From assembly GCA_017404065.1 (NCBI GenBank), contig JAFRDB010000131.1, positions 1 to 35,681 on the forward strand: a stretch of 35,681 bases of DNA, read 5' to 3'. Shown here piece after piece: positions 35,433 through 35,681 of the stretch (within the stretch, counting starts at the first letter, position 1; each line of letters starts with the position of its first letter). The notes beneath the pieces are model-generated. The model searched no databases, was not told the origin of the DNA, and worked only from the letters and a program-made list of their open reading frames with translations. The DNA is from Clostridia bacterium. GTDB lineage: Bacteria > Bacillota > Clostridia > UBA1381. The translations under genes were made by a program, and so were the position numbers.

Positions 35433-35681
35433 TAAATTTCAGTTTATCGGACTCCCTCCGTCAGCCCTTACGGGCTGCCACCTCCCTCAAGAGGGAGGCA
35501 AGAATTGCGGTGAGGCTCTGCTGTCCCTGCCTTGGGGCAGGGTGCCGAGCTTGCGAGGCGGGTTGGGGTACGGCAGAGATAGATTTCATCTAAAACCGTT
35601 AATTTATCTTATTTTTTAGCGTCGTTAACCCCAATCCGACCTTTTCAAGCAAAGCTTGAAAAGCCCACCTTGCCCCGGGGC
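35433..35681. mobile_element. MITE-like element, second copy, cut by window end
   Basis: It begins with the same terminal repeat (TAAATTTCAGTTTATCGG, 35433-35450). Its core is the reverse complement of the core at 33911-34172: GGTCGGATTGGGGTT, ATAAATTA, CCAACCCG and the block containing CCCTGCCCCAAGGCAGGG are all shared. An extra hairpin pair near the left end (CAGCCC/GGGCTG, CCTCCCTC/GAGGGAGG) is copy-specific. The right end is beyond the window. Confidence 0.78.

Overview
The window looks like chromosome of a spore-forming Clostridia (Bacillota), most like the Ruminococcus/Oscillospiraceae gut group. The grounds are an alpha/beta-type SASP gene, an Asp23/Gls24-like gene, mutS2, Sec-exported BspA-type leucine-rich repeat protein, DUF3791/DUF3990 genes, strong AGGAGG ribosome sites and TTGACA-17-TATAAT promoters. 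The genus assignment is inference.

Region 1 (1-19520) is mostly housekeeping. A hairpin-rich intergenic stretch leads to a GltD-like Fe-S/NAD(P) oxidoreductase (minus strand). Divergent from it is a tightly overlapping plus-strand operon: cca, xerC/D-like recombinase, Asp23-like gene, recG. Then come a SASP gene and queA. A complete fructose PTS operon follows (DeoR-type regulator, fruK, fruA IIABC, ptsH, ptsI), and then tgt, mutS2 and a DUF1015 gene. queA and tgt, both for queuosine tRNA modification, lie on either side of the fructose operon. The HPr encoded here lacks the regulatory Ser46.

Region 2 (19521-35681) is accessory. It holds a surface-protein gene remnant, a HepT/MntA toxin-antitoxin pair, a secreted-protein plus small-peptide cassette, a GH105-type glycosidase, an operon with two tandem secreted nucleases, a tyrosine recombinase with an invertible promoter, a second secreted-protein plus small-peptide cassette, a DUF3791/DUF3990 toxin-like trio, exodeoxyribonuclease III, an NlpC/P60 endopeptidase, an SH3 lipoprotein, and two copies of a MITE-like element.

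The most striking system is at 26825-29807. A tyrosine recombinase gene is followed by two perfect 26-bp inverted repeats (27696-27721 and 27925-27950). They enclose a 203-bp segment carrying a near-consensus promoter (TTGACA, 17 bp, TAAAAT) that points away from the LRR gene in this sequence, so the locus reads as OFF. The segment also carries a terminator-like hairpin that would block read-through toward the LRR gene in this orientation. Inversion would put the promoter about 65 bp upstream of the LRR start. The downstream 56-aa peptide gene is homologous to a 55-aa peptide gene behind the other secreted protein (21000-22120): the first 27 residues are conserved up to an identical TASGTQT and the C-terminal halves differ. 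That second cassette has no inverted repeats. Its leader instead carries 14 tetranucleotide units (TCAA/TCAC) inside a short ORF in front of an intrinsic terminator. Loss of one 4-bp unit would let this ORF run through the terminator to the start of the surface gene. The two related surface cassettes may therefore be phase-variable by two different mechanisms. This is inference from sequence and needs read-level evidence.
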